From Magicicada septendecula (taxonomy: Eukaryota > Arthropoda > Insecta > Hemiptera > Cicadidae), in NCBI GenBank assembly GCA_034769895.1, contig CM068373.1:21371967-21435966 (forward strand): a stretch of 64,000 nt of DNA, read 5' to 3'. The notes below the pieces were generated by a model, which saw nothing but the letters and a program-made list of their open reading frames with translations, was not told the origin of the DNA and ran no database searches. Position numbers and translations under genes: made by a program. Shown here in pieces: positions 7,732 through 20,388 of this stretch (the stretch's first letter is position 1; every line of letters begins with the position of its first letter).

Positions 7732-9846
7732 TTTATAACTCTACCTCTACTATTATGCGTTTCAATCTCGTTGTGATTTAATTAATTTAATTGAATCGTG
7801 CCCCACGTTCCGGGCAAGCCATTTATAACTACACTACTATGCGTTATTGTAATGTAATGTTGTGTGTGAGTACCCACCTGCTGTCTGATCTTGCAGATTC
7901 TTCCGACTAGGGCGTGTGGATTTTGGATTTGAAGTTCGCAAGCTAGTAATCTCAAATTATTACAACAACACACATAATGGGTTACTTTAAAGGGGGAGAG
8001 TTTTGTGAGACTGGTAGGCTTTATCGTACAACAATAAAACACTGTTATATGGGGTAATAAAACGTTGTTTATTACACCAACAACACACAAGAATAGAATG
8101 GTTATAATCTTATGAATTTTCTTATAGTCTATACAATGAATCGATGTTTTTCGATTGATTAATAGTTGAAAGAAACTGAACTCGTTCTTTGCGAGTTAAT
8201 TGCAATTTAAATTTTACTTTATTAATTGATTTGAATTTAATTAAATTTATTTAATTAATTTGAATCTAAGTGTTCATGAAACAAAATATAACTCTGAAAT
8301 TAATTCGAATAATTAATTAAAATAAATTAGACGTGACAGTCTAGTTCACGTTATTTCATTTCTAGTGATTCTACTTCTGATCTACTGCAGTATGATCTAA
8401 GATTAGATAGTCAGTTAAGATTTGTATAGCGCTTTTATACTACTTCTATTTCTTAACTATAACTTACTAAAACCTTAAACTGCTATACAGATTATCACAA
8501 CGAATTTACTTTTTAATTACTAGAGTCTTTGCTTTTTGTTTGGCACCTGAATTATTTGAATTATAATGTTTTAATTGACAAATAGAAAATTTGATCTGAA
8601 AAATAAATAAGTGGATTTTGCTTTCCTGTTACTGAAGAGGATGTCGTCCCGATTTGTCCCTCGTCGATTCGAGTCCTTGGTTAGAGAAAGTAATCTGCTT
8701 AGAACTGCTGGATTCGGTCGTGGAGTTCAAAATTCGGCAACACTCTGCTTCCTTGCTGTTTGTGAATATTTTAACGTCTGCTGTTGTCTGCTGGAAGTGC
8801 TTCCTGTCCCTCGTCGATTCGCACGTTGCACGTCAGCGTGTGTGTGTGTGCTTCGTTCGAGTGGTCGCTCTGCTCGTCAGCTGTTCACCAATAATTTAGA
8901 CGGCCTCTCTGCTGTATTCTTGAAGTCTGGTCTTGAAGTCGGGTGGATCTCTTGCGTGCTTATGACTAACTGGTAGTACACAATAAGCTTAGTTGATGTC
9001 CTGAAGAGTATCTCGCCTTTACAAAACAATTACGAGCTATACAGATGATCTGTACTTAGTGTGTTCGTAATTGCGTGTGTGTTGACCACGTAGAGTCTTC
9101 TTGTTGATCTTCACCACTTTGGCTACTAGACGATCGAAGGACTACGTCTTATCTTCGTGAGTACTGACAGAAGAGTGATTTTTCCACCAGAAAACACCGC
9201 ACTAGCCGGGGCTGCATGAAATGATTTCATTGGTCGAAACACTCTCCCTACCACATAAAATTTAGAATTCCCTCGGTCCGTGAGAATGAAGTCTGGTTCC
9301 CACAGACGGAGAATAGAATTATTATCTAATATAATTATCCGGCGCAACCAATTTGTCGCTACGGATATCCTGTACTTATTTAATTTTGCAATAACTTGGT
9401 TGCAAATCAAGTTGTGTGAAATCTAAAATATACAATGTGTCAGAAATTATTATCTTTATAACATAGTAAAATCTCATTACTGTAATTCTATTTTTACAGA
9501 AGTTATTCAATTATTTTAATTAACTCTTACATTTGTTAATTATATTGCATCAAATTTGCACACGTCATTATTAATATCTCGGCAAACATTTTGGCTATGT
9601 TAGATTTCGCCTTTATTTATTAGTTTCCGAGATATTAATAATTAACAGTTTGGGTGTGGTCGCTTCCTTGTACAGCGAACTGATTACATAATGACCACGT
9701 GTGCGTTGCTTTACACAGCATTATTTTCAATGCTCTACATTCAAATGGAGTTTTAGACTGTTACTTTTTATTTAAATATGCTTTCAGTATGCGGTAAACA
9801 TATAACCCCAAATAGTTAATATTTGGTTCCGTTATATATTCCCACA
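7732..9846 (-). repeat. LTR between units 2 and 3
   Basis: 2115-bp copy aligned without length change to the first LTR. The tail side reads ATATACAATGTGTCAG near 9427, a variant shared with the LTRs after units 3 and 4. Confidence 0.6.
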
Positions 9847-10357
9847 CCCGCTTTAAAAAAAAAAAATGAATATAATAATTACAGTTATTTTTTTTTTTCT
9901 TAATCATTACACACATATTCTGTAATCATTATTCTTATTAACTATACATTGTATTACTTATTCTGAAGACACGTACACAAGTGTTAATGTTATTGCATTA
10001 TATACAATTTAACCCTAAATACATGTATTAAAATATCATATTTGCAACTTATTGCGTATAATGTTTTTAAAACGAGTAGTACCCTTTGTTTATAAACAGT
10101 GGCACACGTACAAAAGAATTTGCTGACAGCATTTAGAACCGTTATCGCCGGGCGCGCGGCTAATTGCTTGACCTAGTTTCATATGTGGGTCAGGTAGTTG
10201 TTATCGCGTGACGTAATTATTTCCTGCCGTGAGCTCGTTCAGTTGTATATGCTTATTATTTATCGCGTTAGGAAAACATTATTATTAATATACACGTTAT
10301 CTATAATTATTATTAATAATATTATAAAACACAAATTATTTATTTTAAATTTAATTA

Positions 10358-10738
10358 TTATAATACAATTACATTATCTTTTAACCGTAATATTTCGTAA
10401 CCCTTTTTACGAACGGTTCGACAGTACTTCGTTAACCATCGGTCATTTTCGTCACCGGATTCTTCGTCTACGTCTTCCCACGCTGACTGTGTGGGAACGT
10501 CGTCGTCACTTTCCTGCTCTGCCGGATGTACTTTTGTCGGTGCCCATTGTTGCATTGTGTTAACGGCCAACCACGTTTCCTTACCATCCGGTTGAAATAC
10601 TTTGTCAACTGGCGTACAAATTTCTGTATAAAAATCACTTTTCTTAAACCTAGCATTTTTCTTATTTTTACCTACTTTATTGCGATAGGCTTTAGCATGA
10701 TTTATGGCGCTTCCTCCCTGGAGGCGCCCGTTTCCAAG
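10358..10738 (-). CDS. -1 frame extension ORF, unit 3
   Basis: 126 codons, same translation as unit 1, following the slippery site at 10744-10738. Confidence 0.6.
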   Translation of the reverse strand, partial: LGNGRLQGGSAINHAKAYRNKVGKNKKNARFKKSDFYTEICTPVDKVFQPDGKETWLAVNTMQQWAPTKVHPAEQESDDDVPTQSAWEDVDEESGDENDRWLTKYCRTVRKKGYEILRLKDNVIVL

Positions 10739-12327
10739 TTTTTTTGAAACTTACGATTCTTTTTCCTCTCGTTGGGGTCTTTATTACTTGGAGTATCGCT
10801 GTCTTGCTCTATTGTATCGGTCCTAGCTAATTCAACCGTTTGCATAGCTCTAATCGGGGCCCCGTCGTTACCCTTACCCTGCCCCTTTGATCTACCAAAA
10901 TTTTGTTTTCCCTTGTACTCAAAGGTTTTATTTGGCTGTTTTGACGGTGTTTGGGGTGGAGTAGAACTGGTACTCGGTTTTTGATCCGTTTGCTGATGGT
11001 ACTGTAGTCGCGTATTCTGCCCTTCATTATTTCGGCGAAAATCGGGATTATAACGCCACCCACCAAAATCAAAAACCGTCTCACTTTGGGACACTAGAAT
11101 GAGGAGTTCGTCTACCGTGCGAATACCCTGGGTAAATACAGCTACTCTAATGTTATGATTAAAATGGTAGGCAAGCTTGGTGACTATGTCAATCTCCGCA
11201 AATGCTGGGGTTAAATGCTTCGCGCGTTCGACCTGCTGGATTATATAATTTTCGGCGGTAATACCCATTTTCTTATCAAACCGGCCATATTCCAGTTCAT
11301 TGCGCAGAAGTCGTTGGGTATGCGAGTTCCAGTACCGGCTTTCAAATTTTTGTTTGAACTCCGCGTATGTGGACACTCTATCGCGTACAATGTTATACCA
11401 CTTACGCGCCGAATCACGCATCGCGTTAACCACCCACTGTATTTTGTCTTGATCTTCTAGTCGGGAACCTACTCTAGCCATTTCACTCTCACATGCTAAT
11501 AAAAATTCAATGGGGTTTTCGTTATTTTCCCCCGTAAAATACACGCGATTTTTCTCGTCGACAGGACCTTGTACCAAAATATTTGGAGCAGACCTCCTTC
11601 GTACCTCCTGTCGTACTTTCAAAATCTCGTCGCTTAACGTTTGTAAAACACTCTCTTTATTAGAGTCAATGTTAGATCGCGTCTCTACAATTGAAGCGTC
11701 TAATTTATCTACTCGTCGTTGTGTTTCGGTCACGTCCGCGTGAATTTTTACCTCTAGGGATTCCACCTTCCTGGAAACCTCTAATGTTTGCTTTTCACAA
11801 CGGCTTATGTGATCCTTGAACCGGCCCTCCACACGTGTTACTTGTTCAATAAACGATTTTTGTATAGTGGTCTCAAAAACCTTAAACCGTTCATTGATTT
11901 TAGTATCGACCGTATTTACTCTTTCACCGATCTCTGCGACTTTTTCCGTTAATTGTTTATTACTCTCACCGACTTCAACGACTCTCGCGGTTAGCTCTTT
12001 ATTACTTTCCGCGATTTCGGTGACTTTAGCGGTCAACTCGTTTACGCTTTCGTCTATTTTCGCAGTTAATTCTTTACTACTTTCTTTATTACTTTGCTTA
12101 GTCTCGGCGTTTATGTCAGCATTACTTTGTTCTAATGCTTCGGTTAGACTAACTTTTTGTGCCTCGATTTTGGAAGTTATTTCTGCGTTGCTAAGTTCAA
12201 ATTTCGCGTCAATTTTCTCAAATCTCGAGTTCATATTAGCGGTCAAATCCGCATTCATTTGCGCGTTAGCTTGTTTCATTTCCGCGTTCATTTGCTGCAT
12301 TTGTTTAAGTATTTTATCCATATCCAT
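10702..12327 (-). CDS. gag: Gag-like capsid protein, unit 3
   Basis: 541 codons, open throughout. Carries Thr76, Leu231, Glu499 and Thr503, the commonest protein version in the array (units 3, 4, 5 and 7). Confidence 0.85.
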   Translation of the reverse strand: MDMDKILKQMQQMNAEMKQANAQMNADLTANMNSRFEKIDAKFELSNAEITSKIEAQKVSLTEALEQSNADINAETKQSNKESSKELTAKIDESVNELTAKVTEIAESNKELTARVVEVGESNKQLTEKVAEIGERVNTVDTKINERFKVFETTIQKSFIEQVTRVEGRFKDHISRCEKQTLEVSRKVESLEVKIHADVTETQRRVDKLDASIVETRSNIDSNKESVLQTLSDEILKVRQEVRRRSAPNILVQGPVDEKNRVYFTGENNENPIEFLLACESEMARVGSRLEDQDKIQWVVNAMRDSARKWYNIVRDRVSTYAEFKQKFESRYWNSHTQRLLRNELEYGRFDKKMGITAENYIIQQVERAKHLTPAFAEIDIVTKLAYHFNHNIRVAVFTQGIRTVDELLILVSQSETVFDFGGWRYNPDFRRNNEGQNTRLQYHQQTDQKPSTSSTPPQTPSKQPNKTFEYKGKQNFGRSKGQGKGNDGAPIRAMQTVELARTDTIEQDSDTPSNKDPNERKKNRKFQKNLETGASREEAP

Positions 12328-12557
12328 TTTAAATAGACAACAATGTCAAATATACACAATTTAAAATACACAGAACAGTTTCAAATACACAATAACTTTA
12401 CTGTTGTACAAACACCAGTCACAAAACTCTTTGGGGATTGTTTATGTTGGACGCCAGCTGTTTTACGAGTTAAAACAGCAAAGTTGTTTTACACGTGAAA
12501 ATTAAATTTAAATTGAATTTAATTAATTTTCTCGAGCCCCACGAGATTGGAGCGCCA

Positions 12558-14672
12558 TTTATAACTCTACCTCTACTATTATGCGTTTCAATCTCGTTGT
12601 GATTTAATTAATTTAATTGAATCGTGCCCCACGTTCCGGGCAAGCCATTTATAACTACACTACTATGCGTTATTGTAATGTAATGTTGTGTGTGAGTACC
12701 CACCTGCTGTCTGATCTTGCAGATTCTTCCGACTAGGGCGTGTGGATTTCGGATTTGAAGTTCGCAAGCTAGTAATCTCAAATTATTACAACAACACACA
12801 TAATGGGTTACTTTAAAGGGGGAGAGTTTTGTGAGACTGGTAGGCTTTATCGTACAACAATAAAACACTGTTATATGGGGTAATAAAACGTTGTTTATTA
12901 CACCAACAACACACAAGAATAGAATGGTTATAATCTTATGAATTTTCTTATAGTCTATACAATGAATCGATGTTTTTCGATTGATTAATAGTTGAAAGAA
13001 ACTGAACTCGTTCTTTGCGAGTTAATTGCAATTTAAATTTTACTTTATTAATTGATTTGAATTTAATTAAATTTATTTAATTAATTTGAATCTAAGTGTT
13101 CATGAAACAAAATATAACTCTGAAATTAATTCGAATAATTAATTAAAATAAATTAGACGTGACAGTCTAGTTCACGTTATTTCATTTCTAGTGATTCTAC
13201 TTCTGATCTACTGCAGTATGATCTAAGATTAGATAGTCAGTTAAGATTTGTATAGCGCTTTTATACTACTTCTATTTCTTAACTATAACTTACTAAAACC
13301 TTAAACTGCTATACAGATTATCACAACGAATTTACTTTTTAATTACTAGAGTCTTTGCTTTTTGTTTGGCACCTGAATTATTTGAATTATAATGTTTTAA
13401 TTGACAAATAGAAAATTTGATCTGAAAAATAAATAAGTGGATTTTGCTTTCCTGTTACTGAAGAGGATGTCGTCCCGATTTGTCCCTCGTCGATTCGAGT
13501 CCTTGGTTAGAGAAAGTAATCTGCTTAGAACTGCTGGATTCGGTCGTGGAGTTCAAAATTCGGCAACACTCTGCTTCCTTGCTGTTTGTGAATATTTTAA
13601 CGTCTGCTGTTGTCTGCTGGAAGTGCTTCCTGTCCCTCGTCGATTCGCACGTTGCACGTCAGCGTGTGTGTGTGTGCTTCGTTCGAGTGGTCGCTCTGCT
13701 CGTCAGCTGTTCACCAATAATTTAGACGGCCTCTCTGCTGTATTCTTGAAGTCTGGTCTTGAAGTCGGGTGGATCTCTTGCGTGCTTATGACTAACTGGT
13801 AGTACACAATAAGCTTAGTTGATGTCCTGAAGAGTATCTCGCCTTTACAAAACAATTACGAGCTATACAGATGATCTGTACTTAGTGTGTTCGTAATTGC
13901 GTGTGTGTTGACCACGTAGAGTCTTCTTGTTGATCTTCACCACTTTGGCTACTAGACGATCGAAGGACTACGTCTTATCTTCGTGAGTACTGACAGAAGA
14001 GTGATTTTTCCACCAGAAAACACCGCACTAGCCGGGGCTGCATGAAATGATTTCATTGGTCGAAACACTCTCCCTACCACATAAAATTTAGAATTCCCTC
14101 GGTCCGTGAGAATGAAGTCTGGTTCCCACAGACGGAGAATAGAATTATTATCTAATATAATTATCCGGCGCAACCAATTTGTCGCTACGGATATCCTGTA
14201 CTTATTTAATTTTGCAATAACTTGGTTGCAAATCAAGTTGTGTGAAATCTAAAATATACAATGTGTCAGAAATTATTATCTTTATAACATAGTAAAATCT
14301 CATTACTGTAATTCTATTTTTACAGAAGTTATTCAATTATTTTAATTAACTCTTACATTTGTTAATTATATTGCATCAAATTTGCACACGTCATTATTAA
14401 TATCTCGGCAAACATTTTGGCTATGTTAGATTTCGCCTTTATTTATTAGTTTCCGAGATATTAATAATTAACAGTTTGGGTGTGGTCGCTTCCTTGTACA
14501 GCGAACTGATTACATAATGACCACGTGTGCGTTGCTTTACACAGCATTATTTTCAATGCTCTACATTCAAATGGAGTTTTAGACTGTTACTTTTTATTTA
14601 AATATGCTTTCAGTATGCGGTAAACATATAACCCCAAATAGTTAATATTTGGTTCCGTTATATATTCCCACA
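12558..14672 (-). repeat. LTR between units 3 and 4
   Basis: 2115 bp. Has the GGATTTCGGATTTG variant near 12745 shared with the LTR after unit 8, and the ATATACAATGTG tail variant. Confidence 0.6.
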
Positions 14673-15182
14673 CCCGCTTTAAAAAAAAAAATGAATATAA
14701 TAATTACAGTTATTTTTTTTTTTCTTAATCATTACACACATATTCTGTAATCATTATTCTTATTAACTATACATTGTATTACTTATTCTGAAGACACGTA
14801 CACAAGTGTTAATGTTATTGCATTATATACAATTTAACCCTAAATACATGTATTAAAATATCATATTTGCAACTTATTGCGTATAATGTTTTTAAAACGA
14901 GTAGTACCCTTTGTTTATAAACAGTGGCACACGTACAAAAGAATTTGCTGACAGCATTTAGAACCGTTATCGCCGGGCGCGCGGCTAATTGCTTGACCTA
15001 GTTTCATATGTGGGTCAGGTAGTTGTTATCGCGTGACGTAATTATTTCCTGCCGTGAGCTCGTTCAGTTGTATATGCTTATTATTTATCGCGTTAGGAAA
15101 ACATTATTATTAATATACACGTTATCTATAATTATTATTAATAATATTATAAAACACAAATTATTTATTTTAAATTTAATTA

Positions 15183-15563
15183 TTATAATACAATTACATT
15201 ATCTTTTAACCGTAATATTTCGTAACCCTTTTTACGAACGGTTCGACAGTACTTCGTTAACCATCGGTCATTTTCGTCACCGGATTCTTCGTCTACGTCT
15301 TCCCACGCTGACTGTGTGGGAACGTCGTCGTCACTTTCCTGCTCTGCCGGATGTACTTTTGTCGGTGCCCATTGTTGCATTGTGTTAACGGCCAACCACG
15401 TTTCCTTACCATCCGGTTGAAATACTTTGTCAACTGGCGTACAAATTTCTGTATAAAAATCACTTTTCTTAAACCTAGCATTTTTCTTATTTTTACCTAC
15501 TTTATTGCGATAGGCTTTAGCATGATTTATGGCGCTTCCTCCCTGGAGGCGCCCGTTTCCAAG
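15183..15563 (-). CDS. -1 frame extension ORF, unit 4
   Basis: 126 codons, same translation as unit 1, entered at 15569-15563. Confidence 0.6.
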   Translation of the reverse strand, partial: LGNGRLQGGSAINHAKAYRNKVGKNKKNARFKKSDFYTEICTPVDKVFQPDGKETWLAVNTMQQWAPTKVHPAEQESDDDVPTQSAWEDVDEESGDENDRWLTKYCRTVRKKGYEILRLKDNVIVL

Positions 15564-17152
15564 TTTTTTTGAAACTTACGATTCTTTTTCCTCTCGTTGG
15601 GGTCTTTATTACTTGGAGTATCGCTGTCTTGCTCTATTGTATCGGTCCTAGCTAATTCAACCGTTTGCATAGCTCTAATCGGGGCCCCGTCGTTACCCTT
15701 ACCCTGCCCCTTTGATCTACCAAAATTTTGTTTTCCCTTGTACTCAAAGGTTTTATTTGGCTGTTTTGACGGTGTTTGGGGTGGAGTAGAACTGGTACTC
15801 GGTTTTTGATCCGTTTGCTGATGGTACTGTAGTCGCGTATTCTGCCCTTCATTATTTCGGCGAAAATCGGGATTATAACGCCACCCACCAAAATCAAAAA
15901 CCGTCTCACTTTGGGACACTAGAATGAGGAGTTCGTCTACCGTGCGAATACCCTGGGTAAATACAGCTACTCTAATGTTATGATTAAAATGGTAGGCAAG
16001 CTTGGTGACTATGTCAATCTCCGCAAATGCTGGGGTTAAATGCTTCGCGCGTTCGACCTGCTGGATTATATAATTTTCGGCGGTAATACCCATTTTCTTA
16101 TCAAACCGGCCATATTCCAGTTCATTGCGCAGAAGTCGTTGGGTATGCGAGTTCCAGTACCGGCTTTCAAATTTTTGTTTGAACTCCGCGTATGTGGACA
16201 CTCTATCGCGTACAATGTTATACCACTTACGCGCCGAATCACGCATCGCGTTAACCACCCACTGTATTTTGTCTTGATCTTCTAGTCGGGAACCTACTCT
16301 AGCCATTTCACTCTCACATGCTAATAAAAATTCAATGGGGTTTTCGTTATTTTCCCCCGTAAAATACACGCGATTTTTCTCGTCGACAGGACCTTGTACC
16401 AAAATATTTGGAGCAGACCTCCTTCGTACCTCCTGTCGTACTTTCAAAATCTCGTCGCTTAACGTTTGTAAAACACTCTCTTTATTAGAGTCAATGTTAG
16501 ATCGCGTCTCTACAATTGAAGCGTCTAATTTATCTACTCGTCGTTGTGTTTCGGTCACGTCCGCGTGAATTTTTACCTCTAGGGATTCCACCTTCCTGGA
16601 AACCTCTAATGTTTGCTTTTCACAACGGCTTATGTGATCCTTGAACCGGCCCTCCACACGTGTTACTTGTTCAATAAACGATTTTTGTATAGTGGTCTCA
16701 AAAACCTTAAACCGTTCATTGATTTTAGTATCGACCGTATTTACTCTTTCACCGATCTCTGCGACTTTTTCCGTTAATTGTTTATTACTCTCACCGACTT
16801 CAACGACTCTCGCGGTTAGCTCTTTATTACTTTCCGCGATTTCGGTGACTTTAGCGGTCAACTCGTTTACGCTTTCGTCTATTTTCGCAGTTAATTCTTT
16901 ACTACTTTCTTTATTACTTTGCTTAGTCTCGGCGTTTATGTCAGCATTACTTTGTTCTAATGCTTCGGTTAGACTAACTTTTTGTGCCTCGATTTTGGAA
17001 GTTATTTCTGCGTTGCTAAGTTCAAATTTCGCGTCAATTTTCTCAAATCTCGAGTTCATATTAGCGGTCAAATCCGCATTCATTTGCGCGTTAGCTTGTT
17101 TCATTTCCGCGTTCATTTGCTGCATTTGTTTAAGTATTTTATCCATATCCAT
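15527..17152 (-). CDS. gag: Gag-like capsid protein, unit 4
   Basis: 541 codons, protein identical to unit 3 (Thr76, Glu499). Confidence 0.85.
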   Translation of the reverse strand: MDMDKILKQMQQMNAEMKQANAQMNADLTANMNSRFEKIDAKFELSNAEITSKIEAQKVSLTEALEQSNADINAETKQSNKESSKELTAKIDESVNELTAKVTEIAESNKELTARVVEVGESNKQLTEKVAEIGERVNTVDTKINERFKVFETTIQKSFIEQVTRVEGRFKDHISRCEKQTLEVSRKVESLEVKIHADVTETQRRVDKLDASIVETRSNIDSNKESVLQTLSDEILKVRQEVRRRSAPNILVQGPVDEKNRVYFTGENNENPIEFLLACESEMARVGSRLEDQDKIQWVVNAMRDSARKWYNIVRDRVSTYAEFKQKFESRYWNSHTQRLLRNELEYGRFDKKMGITAENYIIQQVERAKHLTPAFAEIDIVTKLAYHFNHNIRVAVFTQGIRTVDELLILVSQSETVFDFGGWRYNPDFRRNNEGQNTRLQYHQQTDQKPSTSSTPPQTPSKQPNKTFEYKGKQNFGRSKGQGKGNDGAPIRAMQTVELARTDTIEQDSDTPSNKDPNERKKNRKFQKNLETGASREEAP

Positions 17153-17382
17153 TTTAAATAGACAACAATGTCAAATATACACAATTTAAAATACACAGAA
17201 CAGTTTCAAATACACAATAACTTTACTGTTGTACAAACACCAGTCACAAAACTCTTTGGGGATTGTTTATGTTGGACGCCAGCTGTTTTACGAGTTAAAA
17301 CAGCAAAGTTGTTTTACACGTGAAAATTAAATTTAAATTGAATTTAATTAATTTTCTCGAGCCCCACGAGATTGGAGCGCCA

Positions 17383-19497
17383 TTTATAACTCTACCTCTA
17401 CTATTATGCGTTTCAATCTCGTTGTGATTTAATTAATTTAATTGAATCGTGCCCCACGTTCCGGGCAAGCCATTTATAACTACACTACTATGCGTTATTG
17501 TAATGTAATGTTGTGTGTGAGTACCCACCTGCTGTCTGATCTTGCAGATTCTTCCGACTAGGGCGTGTGGATTTCGGAATTGAAGTTCGCAAGCTAGTAA
17601 TCTCAAATTATTACAACAACACACATAATGGGTTACTTTAAAGGGGGAGAGTTTTGTGAGACTGGTAGGCTTTATCGTACAACAATAAAACACTGTTATA
17701 TGGGGTAATAAAACGTTGTTTATTACACCAACAACACACAAGAATAGAATGGTTATAATCTTATGAATTTTCTTATAGTCTATACAATGAATCGATGTTT
17801 TTCGATTGATTAATAGTTGAAAGAAACTGAACTCGTTCTTTGCGAGTTAATTGCAATTTAAATTTTACTTTATTAATTGATTTGAATTTAATTAAATTTA
17901 TTTAATTAATTTGAATCTAAGTGTTCATGAAACAAAATATAACTCTGAAATTAATTCGAATAATTAATTAAAATAAATTAGACGTGACAGTCTAGTTCAC
18001 GTTATTTCATTTCTAGTGATTCTACTTCTGATCTACTGCAGTATGATCTAAGATTAGATAGTCAGTTAAGATTTGTATAGCGCTTTTATACTACTTCTAT
18101 TTCTTAACTATAACTTACTAAAACCTTAAACTGCTATACAGATTATCACAACGAATTTACTTTTTAATTACTAGAGTCTTTGCTTTTTGTTTGGCACCTG
18201 AATTATTTGAATTATAATGTTTTAATTGACAAATAGAAAATTTGATCTGAAAAATAAATAAGTGGATTTTGCTTTCCTGTTACTGAAGAGGATGTCGTCC
18301 CGATTTGTCCCTCGTCGATTCGAGTCCTTGGTTAGAGAAAGTAATCTGCTTAGAACTGCTGGATTCGGTCGTGGAGTTCAAAATTCGGCAACACTCTGCT
18401 TCCTTGCTGTTTGTGAATATTTTAACGTCTGCTGTTGTCTGCTGGAAGTGCTTCCTGTCCCTCGTCGATTCGCACGTTGCACGTCAGCGTGTGTGTGTGT
18501 GCTTCGTTCGAGTGGTCGCTCTGCTCGTCAGCTGTTCACCAATAATTTAGACGGCCTCTCTGCTGTATTCTTGAAGTCTGGTCTTGAAGTCGGGTGGATC
18601 TCTTGCGTGCTTATGACTAACTGGTAGTACACAATAAGCTTAGTTGATGTCCTGAAGAGTATCTCGCCTTTACAAAACAATTACGAGCTATACAGATGAT
18701 CTGTACTTAGTGTGTTCGTAATTGCGTGTGTGTTGACCACGTAGAGTCTTCTTGTTGATCTTCACCACTTTGGCTACTAGACGATCGAAGGACTACGTCT
18801 TAACTTCGTGAGTACTGACAGAAGAGTGATTTTTCCACCAGAAAACACCGCACTAGCCGGGGCTGCATGAAATGATTTCATTGGTCGAAACACTCTCCCT
18901 ACCACATAAAATTTAGAATTCCCTCGGTCCGTGAGAATGAAGTCTGGTTCCCACAGACGGAGAATAGAATTATTATCTAATATAATTATCCGGCGCAACC
19001 AATTTGTCGCTACGGATATCCTGTACTTATTTAATTTTGCAATAACTTGGTTGCAAATCAAGTTGTGTGAAATCTAAAATATACAATGTGTCAGAAATTA
19101 TTATCTTTATAACATAGTAAAATCTCATTACTGTAATTCTATTTTTACAGAAGTTATTCAATTATTTTAATTAACTCTTACATTTGTTAATTATATTGCA
19201 TCAAATTTGCACACGTCATTATTAATATCTCGGCAAACATTTTGGCTATGTTAGATTTCGCCTTTATTTATTAGTTTCCGAGATATTAATAATTAACAGT
19301 TTGGGTGTGGTCGCTTCCTTGTACAGCGAACTGATTACATAATGACCACGTGTGCGTTGCTTTACACAGCATTATTTTCAATGCTCTACATTCAAATGGA
19401 GTTTTAGACTGTTACTTTTTATTTAAATATGCTTTCAGTATGCGGTAAACATATAACCCCAAATAGTTAATATTTGGTTCCGTTATATATTCCCACA
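17383..19497 (-). repeat. LTR between units 4 and 5
   Basis: 2115 bp, with the private variant GGATTTCGGAATTG near 17570. Confidence 0.6.
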
Positions 19498-20007
19498 CCC
19501 GCTTTTAAAAAAAAAATGAATATAATAATTACAGTTATTTTTTTTTTTCTTAATCATTACACACATATTCTGTAATCATTATTCTTATTAACTATACATT
19601 GTATTACTTATTCTGAAGACACGTACACAAGTGTTAATGTTATTGCATTATATACAATTTAACCCTAAATACATGTATTAAAATATCATATTTGCAACTT
19701 ATTGCGTATAATGTTTTTAAAACGAGTAGTACCCTTTGTTTATAAACAGTGGCACACGTACAAAAGAATTTGCTGACAGCATTTAGAACCGTTATCGCCG
19801 GGCGCGCGGCTAATTGCTTGACCTAGTTTCATATGTGGGTCAGGTAGTTGTTATCGCGTGACGTAATTATTTCCTGCCGTGAGCTCGTTCAGTTGTATAT
19901 GCTTATTATTTATCGCGTTAGGAAAACATTATTATTAATATACACGTTATCTATAATTATTATTAATAATATTATAAAACACAAATTATTTATTTTAAAT
20001 TTAATTA

Positions 20008-20388
20008 TTATAATACAATTACATTATCTTTTAACCGTAATATTTCGTAACCCTTTTTACGAACGGTTCGACAGTACTTCGTTAACCATCGGTCATTTTC
20101 GTCACCGGATTCTTCGTCTACGTCTTCCCACGCTGACTGTGTGGGAACGTCGTCGTCACTTTCCTGCTCTGCCGGATGTACTTTTGTCGGTGCCCATTGT
20201 TGCATTGTGTTAACGGCCAACCACGTTTCCTTACCATCCGGTTGAAATACTTTGTCAACTGGCGTACAAATTTCTGTATAAAAATCACTTTTCTTAAACC
20301 TAGCATTTTTCTTATTTTTACCTACTTTATTGCGATAGGCTTTAGCATGATTTATGGCGCTTCCTCCCTGGAGGCGCCCGTTTCCAAG
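20008..20388 (-). CDS. -1 frame extension ORF, unit 5
   Basis: 126 codons, same translation as unit 1, entered at 20394-20388. Confidence 0.6.
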   Translation of the reverse strand, partial: LGNGRLQGGSAINHAKAYRNKVGKNKKNARFKKSDFYTEICTPVDKVFQPDGKETWLAVNTMQQWAPTKVHPAEQESDDDVPTQSAWEDVDEESGDENDRWLTKYCRTVRKKGYEILRLKDNVIVL